DNA of 64,000 bases, taken from Undaria pinnatifida (lineage: Eukaryota > Sar > Phaeophyceae > Laminariales > Alariaceae). Shown piece by piece: positions 22,405 through 34,100 of this stretch (position 1 is its first letter; each line of letters begins with the position of its first letter). The notes beneath the pieces are model-generated. The model was not told the origin of the DNA and did not search any database. It saw only the letters and a program-made list of their open reading frames with translations. Location of the stretch: NCBI GenBank assembly GCA_012845835.1, contig JABAKD010000022.1, forward strand, positions 1,119,501 to 1,183,500. The letters run 5' to 3'. A program made the position numbers and the translations under genes.

Positions 22405-23285
22405 GCGGTAGGGCCCGATGGTCTCCCGGCCGAGCTCCTGACGGTTTTGGCCGACGAAGGACAATTCAACACTCTTGGAAGGTTCCATGATATCATCGTT
22501 GCTGTGTGGAGGGGAGGTGGCGTGCCGCAACAATGGAAATATGCAACGATTAAGGTGCTTCACAAGAAGAAAGATCGGACTGAGTGTGACAATTATCGTG
22601 GCGTCTCCCTCGTGGCTCACGCCGGCAAAGTACTCCTCAAAGTCATCGCGGGTCGCCTGAGTGACTTTAGCGAACGCGAGAACATTCTGCAGGAGGAACA
22701 GTGTGGGTTCAGACCCCAACGCTCGACGGTTGACATGATGTTCGTACTACGACGACTGCAGGAACTGGCACGGAAGAAAGACACCCCCTTGTTCTTGTGC
22801 TTTATCGACCTCACCAAAGCATATGGCTCCGCCGACCGAACCCTGCTGTGGAATGTCCTTGCTCGTTTTGGCGTGCCATCGAGAATACTCGCCGTCATCC
22901 GCCAATTCAACGACGACCTGCAAGCATGCGTGCGGTTGGATGATGGAGAGTGCTCGGATAAGTTCGACACGAGGCAAGGTCTCGGGCAAGGATGCGTGCT
23001 CGTGCCACTGCTGTTCAACATGTTTTTCGCGGCGGTACTGCGTGTGGCCGAGAAACGCTTCTTTATGCAGCCATTACGGACAACATGGTGCAGCTCCAAC
23101 GAACGGAGAAAGGCGAGAAGAAGGGACCCTCACGCACAGGCAAAGTCGACGGGCGGAGGGGGAAGGAGGAGGTGCAGAGATTGTGGGGTATGCTGTACGA
23201 TGACGGTGCGGGCATCGTATCGCGATCATCGGAAGGGCTGAAGAGGATGCTGACCGTGACCGTGACTGCGTGCTCGTCGTTCTAG
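22405..23285 (+). pseudogene. LINE reverse transcriptase
   Basis: RT motifs in order: [40 protein letters not shown] (motif A Asp kept, later Asp is Gly) and [17 protein letters not shown]. After a frameshift near 23065 the catalytic box reads [11 protein letters not shown], where YADD is expected, so the active-site loop is altered. A TAG at 23283 ends this frame. Confidence 0.9.
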
Positions 23286-23857
23286 TTTACGGTCTCCGAG
23301 GCGAAAACAGAGAGCATGTGCCTGAAAACCAAAGGCGGGGGGAAGGTGTCGTTCACAATCAATGCAGCCGGCCAGGTATACAAGCAAACAATCGAGTTTG
23401 TGTACTTGGGCGGGGCTATCAACGCAGACAGAGACCTTAGCATTGAAATAACGCGGCGTCTTCAGAGGGCCTGGGCGTGCTTCCAGCGGTACAAAATGGA
23501 AATCTATAATCGCCCGGGTGTGCGCTTACGGTTGAAGGTTCGATTGCTGAAAGCCGAGGCGACCGAGACACTACTCTACGTTTGCATGATGTGGAGCCCG
23601 AACAAGCCTGTGCCTATGACAGGTTACGACGGGTTCACCACTCCATGTTCCCCCGATGCCTCGGATGGCGGAAACGGAAGCGCAACGACCACACCCTATA
23701 GTACGCCGACGCGCTTGCCAAGACAGCTTCCGAGAGCATAGAGGCGATAGTGCGCCAACGTAGGATATTGTTTGCGGGATTCGTAGCACGTATGGGGGAG
23801 GAGCGTCGCCACAGAGGGTGAGGTTTGGGGAGCTTGTTGGGGGTAAGAGCTACTCAG
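23286..23857 (+). pseudogene. LINE C-terminal region
   Basis: Downstream of the RT: FVYLGGAINADRDLSIEITR and QRAWACFQRYKMEIY, then frame changes with HSMFPRCLGWRKRKRNDHT and [15 protein letters not shown]. The last recognisable piece is [13 protein letters not shown], after which the reading runs straight into the GGGGGA repeat. Confidence 0.8.
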
Positions 23858-24568
23858 GGGGAGGGGGGAGGGGGGAGGGGGGGAGTGGGGGGAGGGGGGA
23901 GGGGGGAGGGGGGGAGTGGGGGGAGGGGGGAGGGGGGGGGGGGGAGGGGGGGAGGGGCCGAGGGGGGGAGGGGGGAGGGGGCGGAGGGGGGAGGGGGGGA
24001 GGGGGGAGGGGGGGAGGGGGCGAGGGGGGAGGGGGGGAGGGGGGGAGGGGGGAGGGGGGGAGGGGGGGAAAGGGGGAGGGGGGGAGGGGGGGAGAGGGAA
24101 AGGGGGGGAGGGGGGGAGGGGGGAGGGGGGAGGGGGGGACAGGGGAGGGGGGGAGGGGGGGAGGGGGGAGGGGGGGACGGGGGAGGGGGAGAGGGGGGAA
24201 GGTGGGAGGGGGGGAGCGGGGAAGGCGGGAGGGGGGAGGGGGGAGGGGGGAGGGGGGAGGGGGGAGGGGGAGGGGGGAGGGGGGAGGGGGGGAGGGGGGA
24301 GGGGGAGGGAGGAGGGGGAGGGGGGAGGGGGGAGGGGGGAGGGGGGAGGGGGGAGGGGGGAGGGGGGAGGGGGGAGGGGGGAGGGGGGAGGGGGGAAGGG
24401 AGAGGGCGGAGGGGGGAAGAGGGGACGGGGGGAGGGTGGAGGGGGGGACGGGGGGAGAGGGGACGGGGGGAGGAGGGATGGGGGGAGGGGGGAGGAGGGA
24501 GATGGGGGGGAGGGGGGAGGGGGGGAGGGGGGAAGGGAGGGGGGAAGGGAGGGGGGGGGAGGGGAGGC
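23857..24568 (+). repeat. 700-bp G-rich minisatellite (GGGGGA)n
   Basis: Nearly uninterrupted G5-7 runs separated by single A (occasionally T or C). One strand is almost pure purine. It begins within the LINE coding sequence at CTCAGGGGGAGG, so it expanded from that site. Very high G-quadruplex and R-loop potential. Long Gly/Arg/Glu or Pro/Ser frames through it are artefacts. Confidence 0.97.
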
Positions 24569-25110
24569 TTCCTGCGCAAGAGACTGAAGTCCGGGTCTGG
24601 CCATCATCGCCTTGAAATTTGTGGGCCTTCCAATGGCCGTCACAAGTTAGCGTATTACCGCCCTGACTTCTTCGCCATGGTGCGCTCGCTCCCCAGTGCC
24701 ATTGATTATGTTTTAATGCCCTCTATGAGCCCGATGCCGTATTTAGTCAGTTCCTAGGGTACATTTTTCCTCTTTTCCTTTCCTTGCTTCCGCTTCTTGT
24801 ATTTTCTTGCTTTTCTTGTCTTTTCTTTTCTTTCCATTCCTTTTTCATTTTTGGCTTTCTTGTCTTTTCTTTCCTTTCCTGACTCTTCTTTTCTTTTCTT
24901 TGTTTCTTCTTTTCCAATTGACTCGCGTCTGTCATGTGTACGCGTAGTGATAGGTACTACGTGCAATATGTCCGTGGTAGTCTTTCTTGGGTGGCAAGCG
25001 GCATATTCTGTTTTTCCAGGCGCGGGTAGTGATACGTATGCACCAGTATGGACCTGGCACATCATGGGCTGACTCCCGATTTCATTTTTATATGTTTCTG
25101 GTGGAGGCAT
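24569..25110. other. Possible LINE 3' tail and pyrimidine tract
   Basis: 24569-24755 may be displaced LINE 3' sequence (weak resemblance only). 24759-24917 is a TTTTC-rich pyrimidine tract. The rest, to 25110, is unrecognised. Confidence 0.35.
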
Positions 25111-25240
25111 GAATTGCGTCAGCGTGTACCGCCTTTTTTGGTGTGTTTGTATTTTTCCCCTGGGGTATTCCTCAGCTCCAGAGTGATTGGAGCCTGTCCT
25201 GTGACCACGGACTTGATTATGCGAGTTAATGTGAAAACAA
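25110..25240 (-). repeat. SINE-like family B, copy 2
   Basis: Reads on this strand as CTCAGCTCCAGAGTGATTGG, AGCCTGTCCTGTGACCACGG, ACTTGATTATGCGAGTTAAT and GTGAAAACAACA; this is the reverse complement of the 7209 copy. The AC-rich end would be the 3' tail of the element. Confidence 0.65.
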
Positions 25241-25334
25241 CATCTTTCATGCGGATCAAAAATATCTAACAAGCAAGCGCGAAGGACCTCCCGTAAGTGT
25301 TGTGCAACTACTGTATAGTCTAGTCTACTAACGA

Positions 25335-25440
25335 AACATATCATAGATGTACCACGCAGCTTGAAAAGTTGAGTTTCATACATTCAATCGGTCGTACTCA
25401 CAGCTGACGTTTTTCAACTTTTATAAAAATATATACTGCA
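25335..25440 (+). repeat. Family C tail fragment
   Basis: CACGCAGCTTGAAAAGTTGAG … GTCGTACTCACAGCTGACGT matches the shared 3' block of family C (compare 14565, 33300, 38815, 41235). Confidence 0.55.
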
Positions 25441-25640
25441 GCATATGTAGAAAGGTGTACTGCTGTACCAGGTATTCGTAAGTTACATGTTGTGACTTTA
25501 CGTACGATTAGTTTGCCCGTTGTTTTTTTCTTGTCGTACATTACGACCAAAAAAATAATGACCAAGAAATGTTCTATAAATATCTTGTACTCCGGAGTAT
25601 CATTTACTTGTATATCTATAGGTACCAGGTATACATATCT

Positions 25641-25893
25641 CCGGTCGCCCCGGTGGCGTATCAGGTTATCCTCGAGCCTGGTATAGGTCAGTTAGCAACA
25701 GAAAGCGCGAGAGCGTGAGTTAGCAACACTCGATGAAAAATCGACGAGCAGTGGGATTGCTGAACCCCATGCGCGATAAACATTGAAGGCAAGAACCGGG
25801 GGGGAGAAGGGACGACACCTGTGACCACGGCTCGTCCAGAAGTTGGAAAGTAAAAGTGTGCGAAAAAAATAATAATAATAATAATAATAATCT
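25641..25893 (+). mobile_element. tRNA-derived SINE (family A), copy 1
   Basis: Head CCGGTCGCCCCGGTGGCGTA carries a tRNA A-box-like stretch. The B-box half is deleted here. The body has GTGAGTTAGCAACACTCGAT, GACGAGCAGTGGGATTGCTG and CCTGTGACCACGGCTCGTC. It ends in AAT repeats (25868-25892), a typical SINE tail. Full-length relatives lie at 37098 and 41700. Confidence 0.8.
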
Positions 25894-25916
25894 CATGTCT
25901 TATACCTTGTATCTTA

Positions 25917-25985
25917 TACTAAGTATCTTGTATCTTGTATCTTGTATCCTGTATCTTGTACCTGGTACCAGGTATCATTGTATCT
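25917..25985. repeat. Heptamer repeat (TATCTTG)n
   Basis: Five to six copies of TATCTTG with CCTG variants, directly downstream of the SINE tail. Confidence 0.85.
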
Positions 25986-26805
25986 TGAATCTTCAAAATG
26001 TTGTCCCTCGTACACCCGAGCCTGGCACCAGCTGCGTGATGCGAATAATAGGCATGAATGAACGCACGCACACCTGTTACGAGAGTATTGGTACACGCGG
26101 CAGATGCTCTCAACTTTTTGTGGTCAGCTGTACGCTCCACCAGCTACGGCGGATGGAAGCACTTGTGCTCCATGAAGCATCCAGCACGCAGATATATTAT
26201 AAAAAAATGTCGATGTCTGCAGGCATCTATTATGATGAAACCATTGATTGATTGCTTCTTGTAGTGGTCTAATAATAATAATTTATGAAGTGCGCACATT
26301 GCCTGGGAGTGTGCGGCGAACCGTTTACTATATATTCCACTTAGTACATTTTACCAAACGACTTCTTCCTGCCTGTGTGGCATGTATGAACGGTGCATCA
26401 TACGGCGTAACGGCTTCCTGTGTCGGTGGCTGCACAGCATGCGGCAGTTGCCTTCGATGGTACGAACGGAGTGACTGTTGAAACACACAGATAATATAAT
26501 AGACAATATAGTCTAGTCTATACAATCTCTTTCTTTTTCTCGGGGGTTCGGTCAGGAGTTTTTGTTCGTCTCGGCCTCAGTATGCGATTCGCGGAACTGG
26601 AATTCTCTGTCAAATAGCTTCGTTCAATCGCCGTCTTCGGGGGGCGGCTCCAACGCCCCTCGCCCTGACGTAGTATCCGTTCCGCACCTCGACGTGAACG
26701 CGGACAGATGCCGAGCGAGACAATCGAGAAGTGCGTTTTTTTTTTGTATTTTGGGCGGTATACGCCCGAGCTATTGCCTTTTTTGGCGCAGCACCCACTG
26801 ACCGT

Positions 26806-27013
26806 CGATTTTTCATGGAGTGTTCCGAACTCTCGCTCTCGCGCTTTCCGCAGTCAATTAGTGCACACGACGACAATGTATACGAGTGCGCACTCGGGGG
26901 CATTCGAACTCACGAAGCTGACCTATGCCAGGCTCGAGGATATAACCTGATACACCACCGGGGCAGTGAGTGATATAGAGCCGGTCGCCCCGGTGGTCTA
27001 GTGGGGTTACACT
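26806..27013 (-). mobile_element. tRNA-derived SINE (family A), copy 2, plus a second head
   Basis: From the left: GTCGATTTTTCATGGAGTGT … TTCGAACTCACGAAGCTGACC (B-box side), CCAGGCTCGAGGATA and CACCACCGGGGC. This is a minus-strand copy truncated in the body. At 26981-27013 a plus-strand head, CCGGTCGCCCCGGTGGTCTA, follows back to back, so two heads face away from each other. Confidence 0.75.
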
Positions 27014-29254
27014 CTACTACTACTCACTATTAATAGTAGCGTTGGTCCTTGATTGACTTAAATAACCACATTTCTTTGTGAGATTCGTTGGCTTCATTTA
27101 TTTGCAGAAATAAATGGGAAAAAAGAATCAACTAACTGCTGAAATCGCCTAGCAGCGTGGGTAGGTACAAATCGACGCGAATCGACGACGACAGGGAAGA
27201 AAAAGCTGGATTATTCTCGCGATGAAAATTAGGGCAGGTACTACCGTAGTGGAGAGGGGGGGGGGAGCCCGCTATATGACCGCGGATCTAAGTTATACTA
27301 CTGGGAGGGCGAGAGCAATGCGAGCTTCACAATAAATGAGATGGGAAGAAAGAAAAGAAGTGAATGAAGTGCAATACTGCTGCTGTACTGCTGTAATACT
27401 ACGATACCCAAGCAAGCTGCACGAACTTCTCAATCTGGACTGACTGCTGTTGTATTATGCAATTGGTCCGTACAACTTCTGTAACCACACGCAGCAGACA
27501 TGGGCAGTCACCTTACTGGCCCCGGATGCTTGATTGAGTAAAACTATCATAAGATACGCACTCGGCACGTTTCGTCGCCAGACTAAAGGATCAGTCGGCG
27601 TGTGCTCGGATTTATCCGATCGAAATCTGATAAATGAAGCTCGGAATCGGATTGACTCAAAAAACGGTAGCTATTAGTCTAGTCTAGTCTAGTCTAGTCT
27701 AGTCTAGTCTAGTCTAATACTAGTACATTGTTATGATTGTTAGTCTATATCGGCCCCTTGGCATTACCTCACATACTGTACGACGAGCAGATTATAGCTG
27801 TGTGCGGTGACTTTTTTCACTCTACCAAGTATTGAATCGAACAATTCGACGTGCTGCCATGCCCTCTCCGACGCATGGGTGCCGGCGTAGCACCCTTGTA
27901 ATATATGGACTATGTTTCGACTTCAAAATCAAGGTACCCGGGACCACGTAGTATGTTCGATTCTACGTACTATGGGTACGTACATGATTAGCTGCAGCAG
28001 CTAGCTGAGGTGCTGCTGTATAGTCTATCATTACTATTATTATTGCTGTCGTGCGGCTAGCCCTCGTGTTTCGTTTCGTGAATTTAACTCGAGACTCGAG
28101 AAGTACGTGTGTGCATGAGTGTGGTGTTACGAGTAAAACCTCTTCGTGGGCAGCCGCGAAGTAAGACGTTGAAAAATCTTGTCGTTGTCGGTTGAAGCGC
28201 CAACAACACAGCCCACACAGCCTGGCCAGCTCACCAACTACTACTGTACGCGCCCTGGACGCGCGCAGCTGCTTGTTGTTGTTGTTGATAATACTCATAA
28301 TGAAGAACCTCCGAGAAATCGCGAGTAGGTGCCGATTCGTCACGGCGACAAGCGATGATATTGTTCTACGTATGACCAAGGCAAATATTAATAGGAAGCA
28401 GTTGGAGGAATTCGCCCAAAACCAAGTAAAAAGTCCCTTGTGCTTGCCTGCCTGAGAGTTTCTGCTTATTATCTATATATTAGCGGTGCGGCCACGGCTC
28501 TGCTCGTGGCGCTATATCTGCGCTGCCCATATTATAGTGGTGTCATTGTGGGGTGGGGTATGGTAGTACTCTCGTCGTATTCTTATTAATAGCAGTGCGC
28601 TGCGCATGAGACGTACCGCTCTGGACCAAAATAAACGGAGCATTATTGGGGAATAAAATAAATGTAAAGTCCAAAAAGTCATTAGATCTACCTGGTAGTT
28701 AATTTCCCCGTCCGTAGTCACATGCAGTGCTATATAGTATAGTCTGAGTGGTAGCATGGTACATACGTGTACATGGCACGACAACCATCCCACGAACGCA
28801 GCGGAAAGTTTCTGAGCTTCTAACATAGTCTAAGGAGCTAGCTCAACATCAACATCAACATCACCCGAAACATGGGTTCGAAGTTGAAGGCATTCCTTCG
28901 CGCAACCCGACCGAGTTTATATGCCCCAATAATAGTCCTAAAACAACTTCTACTCGTAAATATTTGGACTAACCGGTAGTTTCTCGCTTGGGGATCGGAG
29001 CTCAACTGGCAAGGTATGCCTTTTTTTTTTGCTCAAAAAGTTCAACCTCTTCCGCGAGATGATTGTATCATGATTGTATCAGCAACAAGAAAGGCGTAGC
29101 ATCATCACTAGCATACGGTACACGTGTATAACACTACTACTCCGCGACGGGGAAAGCTTCTTGCTGCTACTGTATTTTCTACTACTACTACCACTACTAC
29201 TGCTACTGCTACAGCGGTAGTATAAGCTGTTAACAATGCTTACCGCTACTTATT
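27014..29254. other. Mostly unassigned; (AGTCT)n at 27668-27716
   Basis: No repeat family recognised apart from nine AGTCT units at 27668-27716 and a triplet run (CTA/CTG) near 29171-29215. A candidate exon is listed separately. Three CATCAA repeats occur near 28846. Confidence 0.4.
28300..28425 (+). CDS. Candidate first exon, unknown protein
   Basis: ATG at 28300 opens a 42-codon stretch with ordinary protein composition (MKNLREIASRCRF … VLRMTKANINRKQLEEF). It is followed at a codon boundary by GTAAAAAG, a usable 5' splice site. Without splicing the frame ends at 28455. I see no downstream exon and recognise no family. It may be chance. Confidence 0.25.
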
Positions 29255-31420
29255 AACCGCGAGCTACCAATATCCCGCAGTACCCAGTGCTCAGGTCTAA
29301 CCCACGACGGACAATCATCATTCAGCCGATGATGGGGGTTGGGTTTCCACACCGTCAGGGCGGTATCGACCCGGGAGGTCACCGTTTTCGTCGCCGGATT
29401 GCTGAATTGTAGATATATATATATGGGAGGAATTCTGATCCCGGCATGACATTTTATCCCCCCCGGGTGCGATGGAACCTCAACGTCGTCTCGACGACAA
29501 ACTCTCGCCACACGCTCTGGTCCTATAAGACCTGGCCAATCAGGGAGCGGCCAATGTGGGTGGGTTTTCCACATTGTGGGGGGCGGTATCGATCCAGGGG
29601 ATCACCGATTTCGTCCCCGGGTTGTTGGAGTTGTAGATGTAAGTAAGTATTTATGATTCGGCGATAGAACCTTACCGTCCCCGGGTGCGGCGAGACCTCG
29701 ACATCGGCCCGAGGGACAACTCTCCCCGCCCGCTGGTTCTATATAGCAGAGCTATAGTCAGTGATCAGCCGATGGGGGGTGGGTTTCCACACCGTGCGAG
29801 GCGGTATCAACCCGGCGGATCACTGTTTTCGTCTGCGGGTTGTTCGATTCGTAGATGTGTGGAGGGACATCCGATCCGGGGATGGTTCTCTATCCTCCCC
29901 GGATATGGCCGGACCTCGACGTTGACCCGAGAGGCAACTTTCCGCGCGCATTTACTCTATGGACATGCACCAATCAGGGATCAGCCGATTGGGGGTGGAG
30001 TTTCCACACCGTGCAGGGCGGTATCGACGCCGGGGATCACCTTTTCCGTCTGCGGGTTGTTGGAGTTGAAGGTGAATAAAAGGATATATTATTATTACGA
30101 TCAGGGGATGGGATATTATCGTCCCCGGGTGCGGCTGAACCTCGACGTTGGCCCGAGGGGAAACTCTCGCCGTGCGCTGGCTCTAAAAAATCCAGCCAAT
30201 CGGCGATCAGCCGATGGGGCGGGGATTTCCGAACTGCGTGGGGCCGTATGGACCCGGTGGTATCGGCCCGAGGGATCACTATTTTTCGGTTGTCGTCCCC
30301 GGGTCGTTGGAGGTCGTATAGATATACGGAAGCAGGGTTTGTGATCCGGGGATGAGATTTTATCGTCCTTGGGCGTCGCTGGAGGGTGATATATTATCCT
30401 CCCCGGGTGCGGCAGGACCTCGACGATGGCCCGTGGGTAACTCTGCCCGTGCGCTGGCTCTGTGGGTCTGAGCCAATCAACGATCAGCCGAGGGGGGGGG
30501 GGGTTCCACACCGTGCGGGTTGGTGTCGACTCGGGATATCACTGTTGTTAAAGGATTCCTGATCCGGGAATGGAACATTGTCGTTCCCAGGTGCGGCGGG
30601 ACCTCGACGTCCACACGCTCCGCGCTCTCCGGCTGTATGACCCCGAGCCAATCAGCGATCAGCCGATGGGGGGAGGGGTTTCCAGGCTGTGCGGGGCGGT
30701 ATCGACTCGGGGGGTCGCCGTTTGTTGTCACCGGGATGTTGGTTTGTAGATGTATGGAGGGATTTCTGATGCAGGGATGGAGCATTATCCTCCCCGGGTA
30801 CGCCGGAACCTCGACGTTGGCCCGAGGGGAAACGCTCCTCGCACGCCGGCTTTACGAGAGTTGAGGTTCCGCACTGTGCGGGGTGGTATTAACTCGGGGC
30901 ATCAATTGTTTCGTCTTCGGGTTGTTGGAGTTGTAGATATATGGAATGATTTACGATCGGGCGATGGAACCTTATCCTCCCAGGATGCGAGGGACCTCGA
31001 CCTTGGCCCAAGGGGGAACGCTCCCCGCGCGTTGGCTCTGTGAGCCCGAGCCAATTAGCGACCAGCAGATGGGGGGTGGGGTTTCCACACCGTGCGGAGC
31101 GGTATCTACCCGAGGGATCATTGTTTTGTCCCCGGGTTGTTGAAGTTGTAGACGTTTCCAAGGAGGTTTCATCTGGGGGATGAGACTTCATCCCCTCTGG
31201 GCGCCGCTGGCTCCACGAGCTACAGCCAATCAGCAATCAGCCGGGGGTTGGGGTTGCCACACCGTACGGGGCGGTGTCGACCAGGGGGATCGTCGTTTTC
31301 TTCCCTGGTTGATTCGGGGTGTATATATGCATGGAGGGATTTCTGAACCGGGGATGGGATCCCTTCCTCATCGCCTGCGGTGGAACCTCGATGACTATGG
31401 CTGGAATATTCTTGTTCAGC
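29255..31420 (+). repeat. Satellite-like tandem array, ~210-bp unit, about 10 copies
   Basis: The block GATCAGCCGATGGGG, then TTTCCACACCGTGCGGGG, CGGTATCGAC, GTTGTTGGAGTTGTAGAT and CGGGACCTCGACGTTGGCC recurs at about 29318, 29550, 29762, 29982, 30206, 30481, 30655, 30865, 31058 and 31225. Spacing is 167-275 bp. Most units contain CCAATCAG just before the start block. Copies are 75-90% alike by eye, so the array is old. No coding. Confidence 0.9.
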
Positions 31421-32164
31421 ACCCCTTCAGGAAAAGAGCCAGCGGCGTATGGCAGGGATTGGATAGACCAATCAGCGGCTACAATCGGAATTTGAAAAAA
31501 GAGTACTTGGCGTACTTGATGGCTGTGAGGACTGCGTCAGGGTTGTCGGGAATGCTCAGCATGCCACGGCCACGGCTCGGCGTGACACGAGACCCGGTGT
31601 TCTACTGGTTGTGCCACCCCCCCTCCCTACCCACCGATACGGTAAGACTAGGCTGAAATGCTCCAAATGGCGAGATCATGATGATGATAGACAGACAGAC
31701 AGACAGACTGACAGACAGGCGTGTTTTCTGCATTATATAATACGGGTTTTATCCCGATGGAACATGCATCAACCAAAAGGCACGATCGATGTATGTGGTG
31801 GTGTTGTTTCTGCGGCGATCTCCTTTGTCTGGTGTCGAGAGTAAAGATCATCTGATGATGATGGTGCTTCGTATAGCCCTCTCGACCGGATGCATGCCCC
31901 TTGAGGGGAATGCAGCAGATATAGTATGTATGTACGTATATTATGCGTACATATAATACCTGGTATATACGTATACCTGGTCTGTACGTATAGTATGTAT
32001 GCACATATAGTCTATACAGGCTTGGTTTGCCATTACTGTTATTAATATAATCGAGTTTCTCACGATCCGTGCTGCCACACACATATCACTGCACACAACA
32101 AGTTTTTTTGTATTTTCTTTTTTTCACTGCACATCACAAGTTCTTTTGTATTTTAATTTTTTTC
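31421..32164. other. Unassigned; short GACA repeat
   Basis: Contains ACAG/GACA units at 31690-31720 and AT-rich TAGTATGTATG-type repeats at 31924-32010. No gene recognised. Confidence 0.35.
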
Positions 32165-32316
32165 ACACTACTTCTACTTTCCAGCTTCTGGACAAGCCGT
32201 GGTCACAGGTGTCGTCCCTTCTCCCCCCCGGTTCTTGCCTTGAATTTTTATCGCGCATAGGGTTCAGCAATCCCACTGCTCGTCGAGTTTTCATGGAGTG
32301 CTGCTAACTGGGGCTC
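32165..32316 (-). mobile_element. tRNA-derived SINE (family A), copy 3, truncated
   Basis: Contains the 3' half only: CTTCTACTTTCCAGCTTCTG, GACAAGCCGTGGTCACAGG and CAATCCCACTGCTCGTCGA, ending near GTGCTGCTAACTGGGGCTC. The tRNA-like head is absent. Between 32317 and 33143 nothing is recognised. Confidence 0.75.
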
Positions 32317-33142
32317 TCAAACAAGTATTATGTTGGCCCCTCCCGCGCCACCGTCCACATCTTGAAACTTGGAACGGTCCTCGATTATCGCGCGAAACCA
32401 CTTATTTTTGTTTCGGTGTAGAGTCGTTCTACGGCAGCCCCCTGAACGTTTCGTAACGAAATCGCCGGTTTTGAAACCAGCTCCCGGCCGTGTCTCCTGA
32501 AATACAGCCCCCCTCGCCATCCCGACGTCATCGTTCAATAAATAGTCATTTTTCAAACAAGAACATATAGACTAGACTAGTCTATATATGAAGGCTGGTT
32601 TTTCATGGAGTCCTTTCCACGTGTCGAGCAGCGATGAAACGTTCGTTAAACAAAATTGCTGGTTCTGGGGGGGGGGCTATCGTAGTAATCAGTCGAAAGT
32701 ATTCGCTTTTACGTTCCAGCTATAAGCTCGAATGAGTACGGGGTGCACAAAAAAATCACACCGGCTATTGGGATAAACAAGCCGTGGTCATGTATCTATT
32801 TTCTCGTTGCCCCTAGGTCCCCCAGGTACTCTCGTAGAAGACAGAATAGCAGAAGAGAGATCACTTCGAAGCAGCAGTTGTAGCGATCGACATGTACAGC
32901 ATAATCCGCCATGACTCGACAGCACTTACAACCCGCCGAGCATCACAGGCCTGGGCTGGACCTCCGCGGGCCTGCCACATACATATTATACAGGGAGTAC
33001 ACATGAACTTGCTTACGAACCCGGTAGACCCAAGTAGCCCACTCCAAAAGCTAACTCACACTATAGTCTAGTCTAAAAATATTATTGCTTCATGCATACA
33101 AATACTATGAATTCCACAGATAGATGTCTGTTTTTGTCCTCC

Positions 33143-33370
33143 TCAATGCGGGTTATACAGTTTCCGTGCGCAGAACAAGGCTGAACGTCTTAGTCCTGTT
33201 GACCCTGGCATTAGCAGGAGAGTAACCGACCTGTATCCTTCACGAGGGTATACACTCCCCGTAACACGCGCGATCGAAGTATCACACACACGCGCACGCA
33301 GCTTGCAAAGTTGAGTTTTGATCAAAAACCTTTTTGGTCAATCTCAGCTGAATTCAGAATTATTAGCAGT
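33143..33370 (+). repeat. Family C, copy (diverged)
   Basis: GCGGGTTATACAGTTTCCGT, then CTGTTGACCCTGG, AACCGACCTGTATCC, GCGCGATCGAAGTATCACAC and GCAGCTTGCAAAGTTGAG, in the same order as at 41065-41300. Confidence 0.7.
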
Positions 33371-33544
33371 GTAGACTAGTCTATTTTTGTAACTTTTTAA
33401 ATATAATACCAGAGGTAGGTATTAAAATCCGGGCCCTTATACTTTTTGGCTTCTAGAATCTACAATCTAAATAAATCCGCAACCGAGACGTTGTTTACAA
33501 TCAAACAAACGGCAGTTCTTGTTCCAAAGTTGACGGTTTCATTT

Positions 33545-33812
33545 TTTGTTTTTCACACTTCTACGTTCCAGCTTCTGGACAAGCCATGGGTCACAGGTGT
33601 CGTCCCAGCAATCCCACTGCTCGTCGATTTTTCATCGAGTGAGTGTTGCTAACTCACGCTCTCGCACTTTCCGCAATTTGTGCACAAGAAAAAATCCCTA
33701 CGAATTTTGGTACGGGTATGCACTCGAGGGGACTTGAACTCACGAAAGAAACTGCAGACTGACCTAAATGCCAGACTAGAGGACAGCCCGGTACGCCACC
33801 GGGGCGACCAGC
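33545..33812 (-). mobile_element. tRNA-derived SINE (family A), copy 4
   Basis: Nearly full length with an internal deletion after GTCACAGGTGTCGTCC. The tRNA-like head is complete at the right: CTTGAACTCACGAAA (B-box side), CCAGACTAGAGGACAGCC and GCCACCGGGGCGACC. Confidence 0.8.
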
Positions 33813-34044
33813 TGACGGTTTCAATAACATCGGTTGACCCATTTCACGAAGAGGCGTTATGGTTCACAATGGTTCTAAGTTCATGTTTACGTACTAGACT
33901 ACATTCGTATCTACCTTACTTGGTTCACAAAGGTCTCAGCGCCTCTGGTTCATTTTCCCTCCTTTTTGGTCACGTGTGTTTGTACAGCGAATTCCTGCCA
34001 ACAATCTGCTTTCAGCAACAAACGCTGCGTGCCATCTCAGCAGT

Positions 34045-34100
34045 ACCACCACCACCACCACCACTACCACCACCACCACCACCACCACCACCACCACCAG
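34045..34100. repeat. Trinucleotide repeat (CCA)n
   Basis: About 18 ACC/CCA units with one CTA variant, about 200 bp upstream of the DOMON gene start codon. It could lie in its 5' UTR or promoter. Confidence 0.9.

Larger units (their letters stand above)
20440..23857 (+). mobile_element. Decayed non-LTR retrotransposon (LINE) with APE endonuclease and RT
   Basis: An AP-endonuclease-like domain (about 20855-21640) is followed by a basic linker and a non-LTR RT (about 22400-23300), then a C-terminal region ending abruptly at the GGGGGA repeat at 23857. At least two frameshifts and three internal stops. No target-site duplication was identified because the 3' end is buried in the repeat. It looks like one copy of an otherwise well-structured family. 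Confidence 0.92.

Noticed and set aside
23696-24757. Several 220-315 codon Gly/Arg/Glu or Pro/Ser-rich open frames
   Set aside because: They are by-products of the GGGGGA repeat; no frame has normal composition outside the repeat except the LINE remnant.
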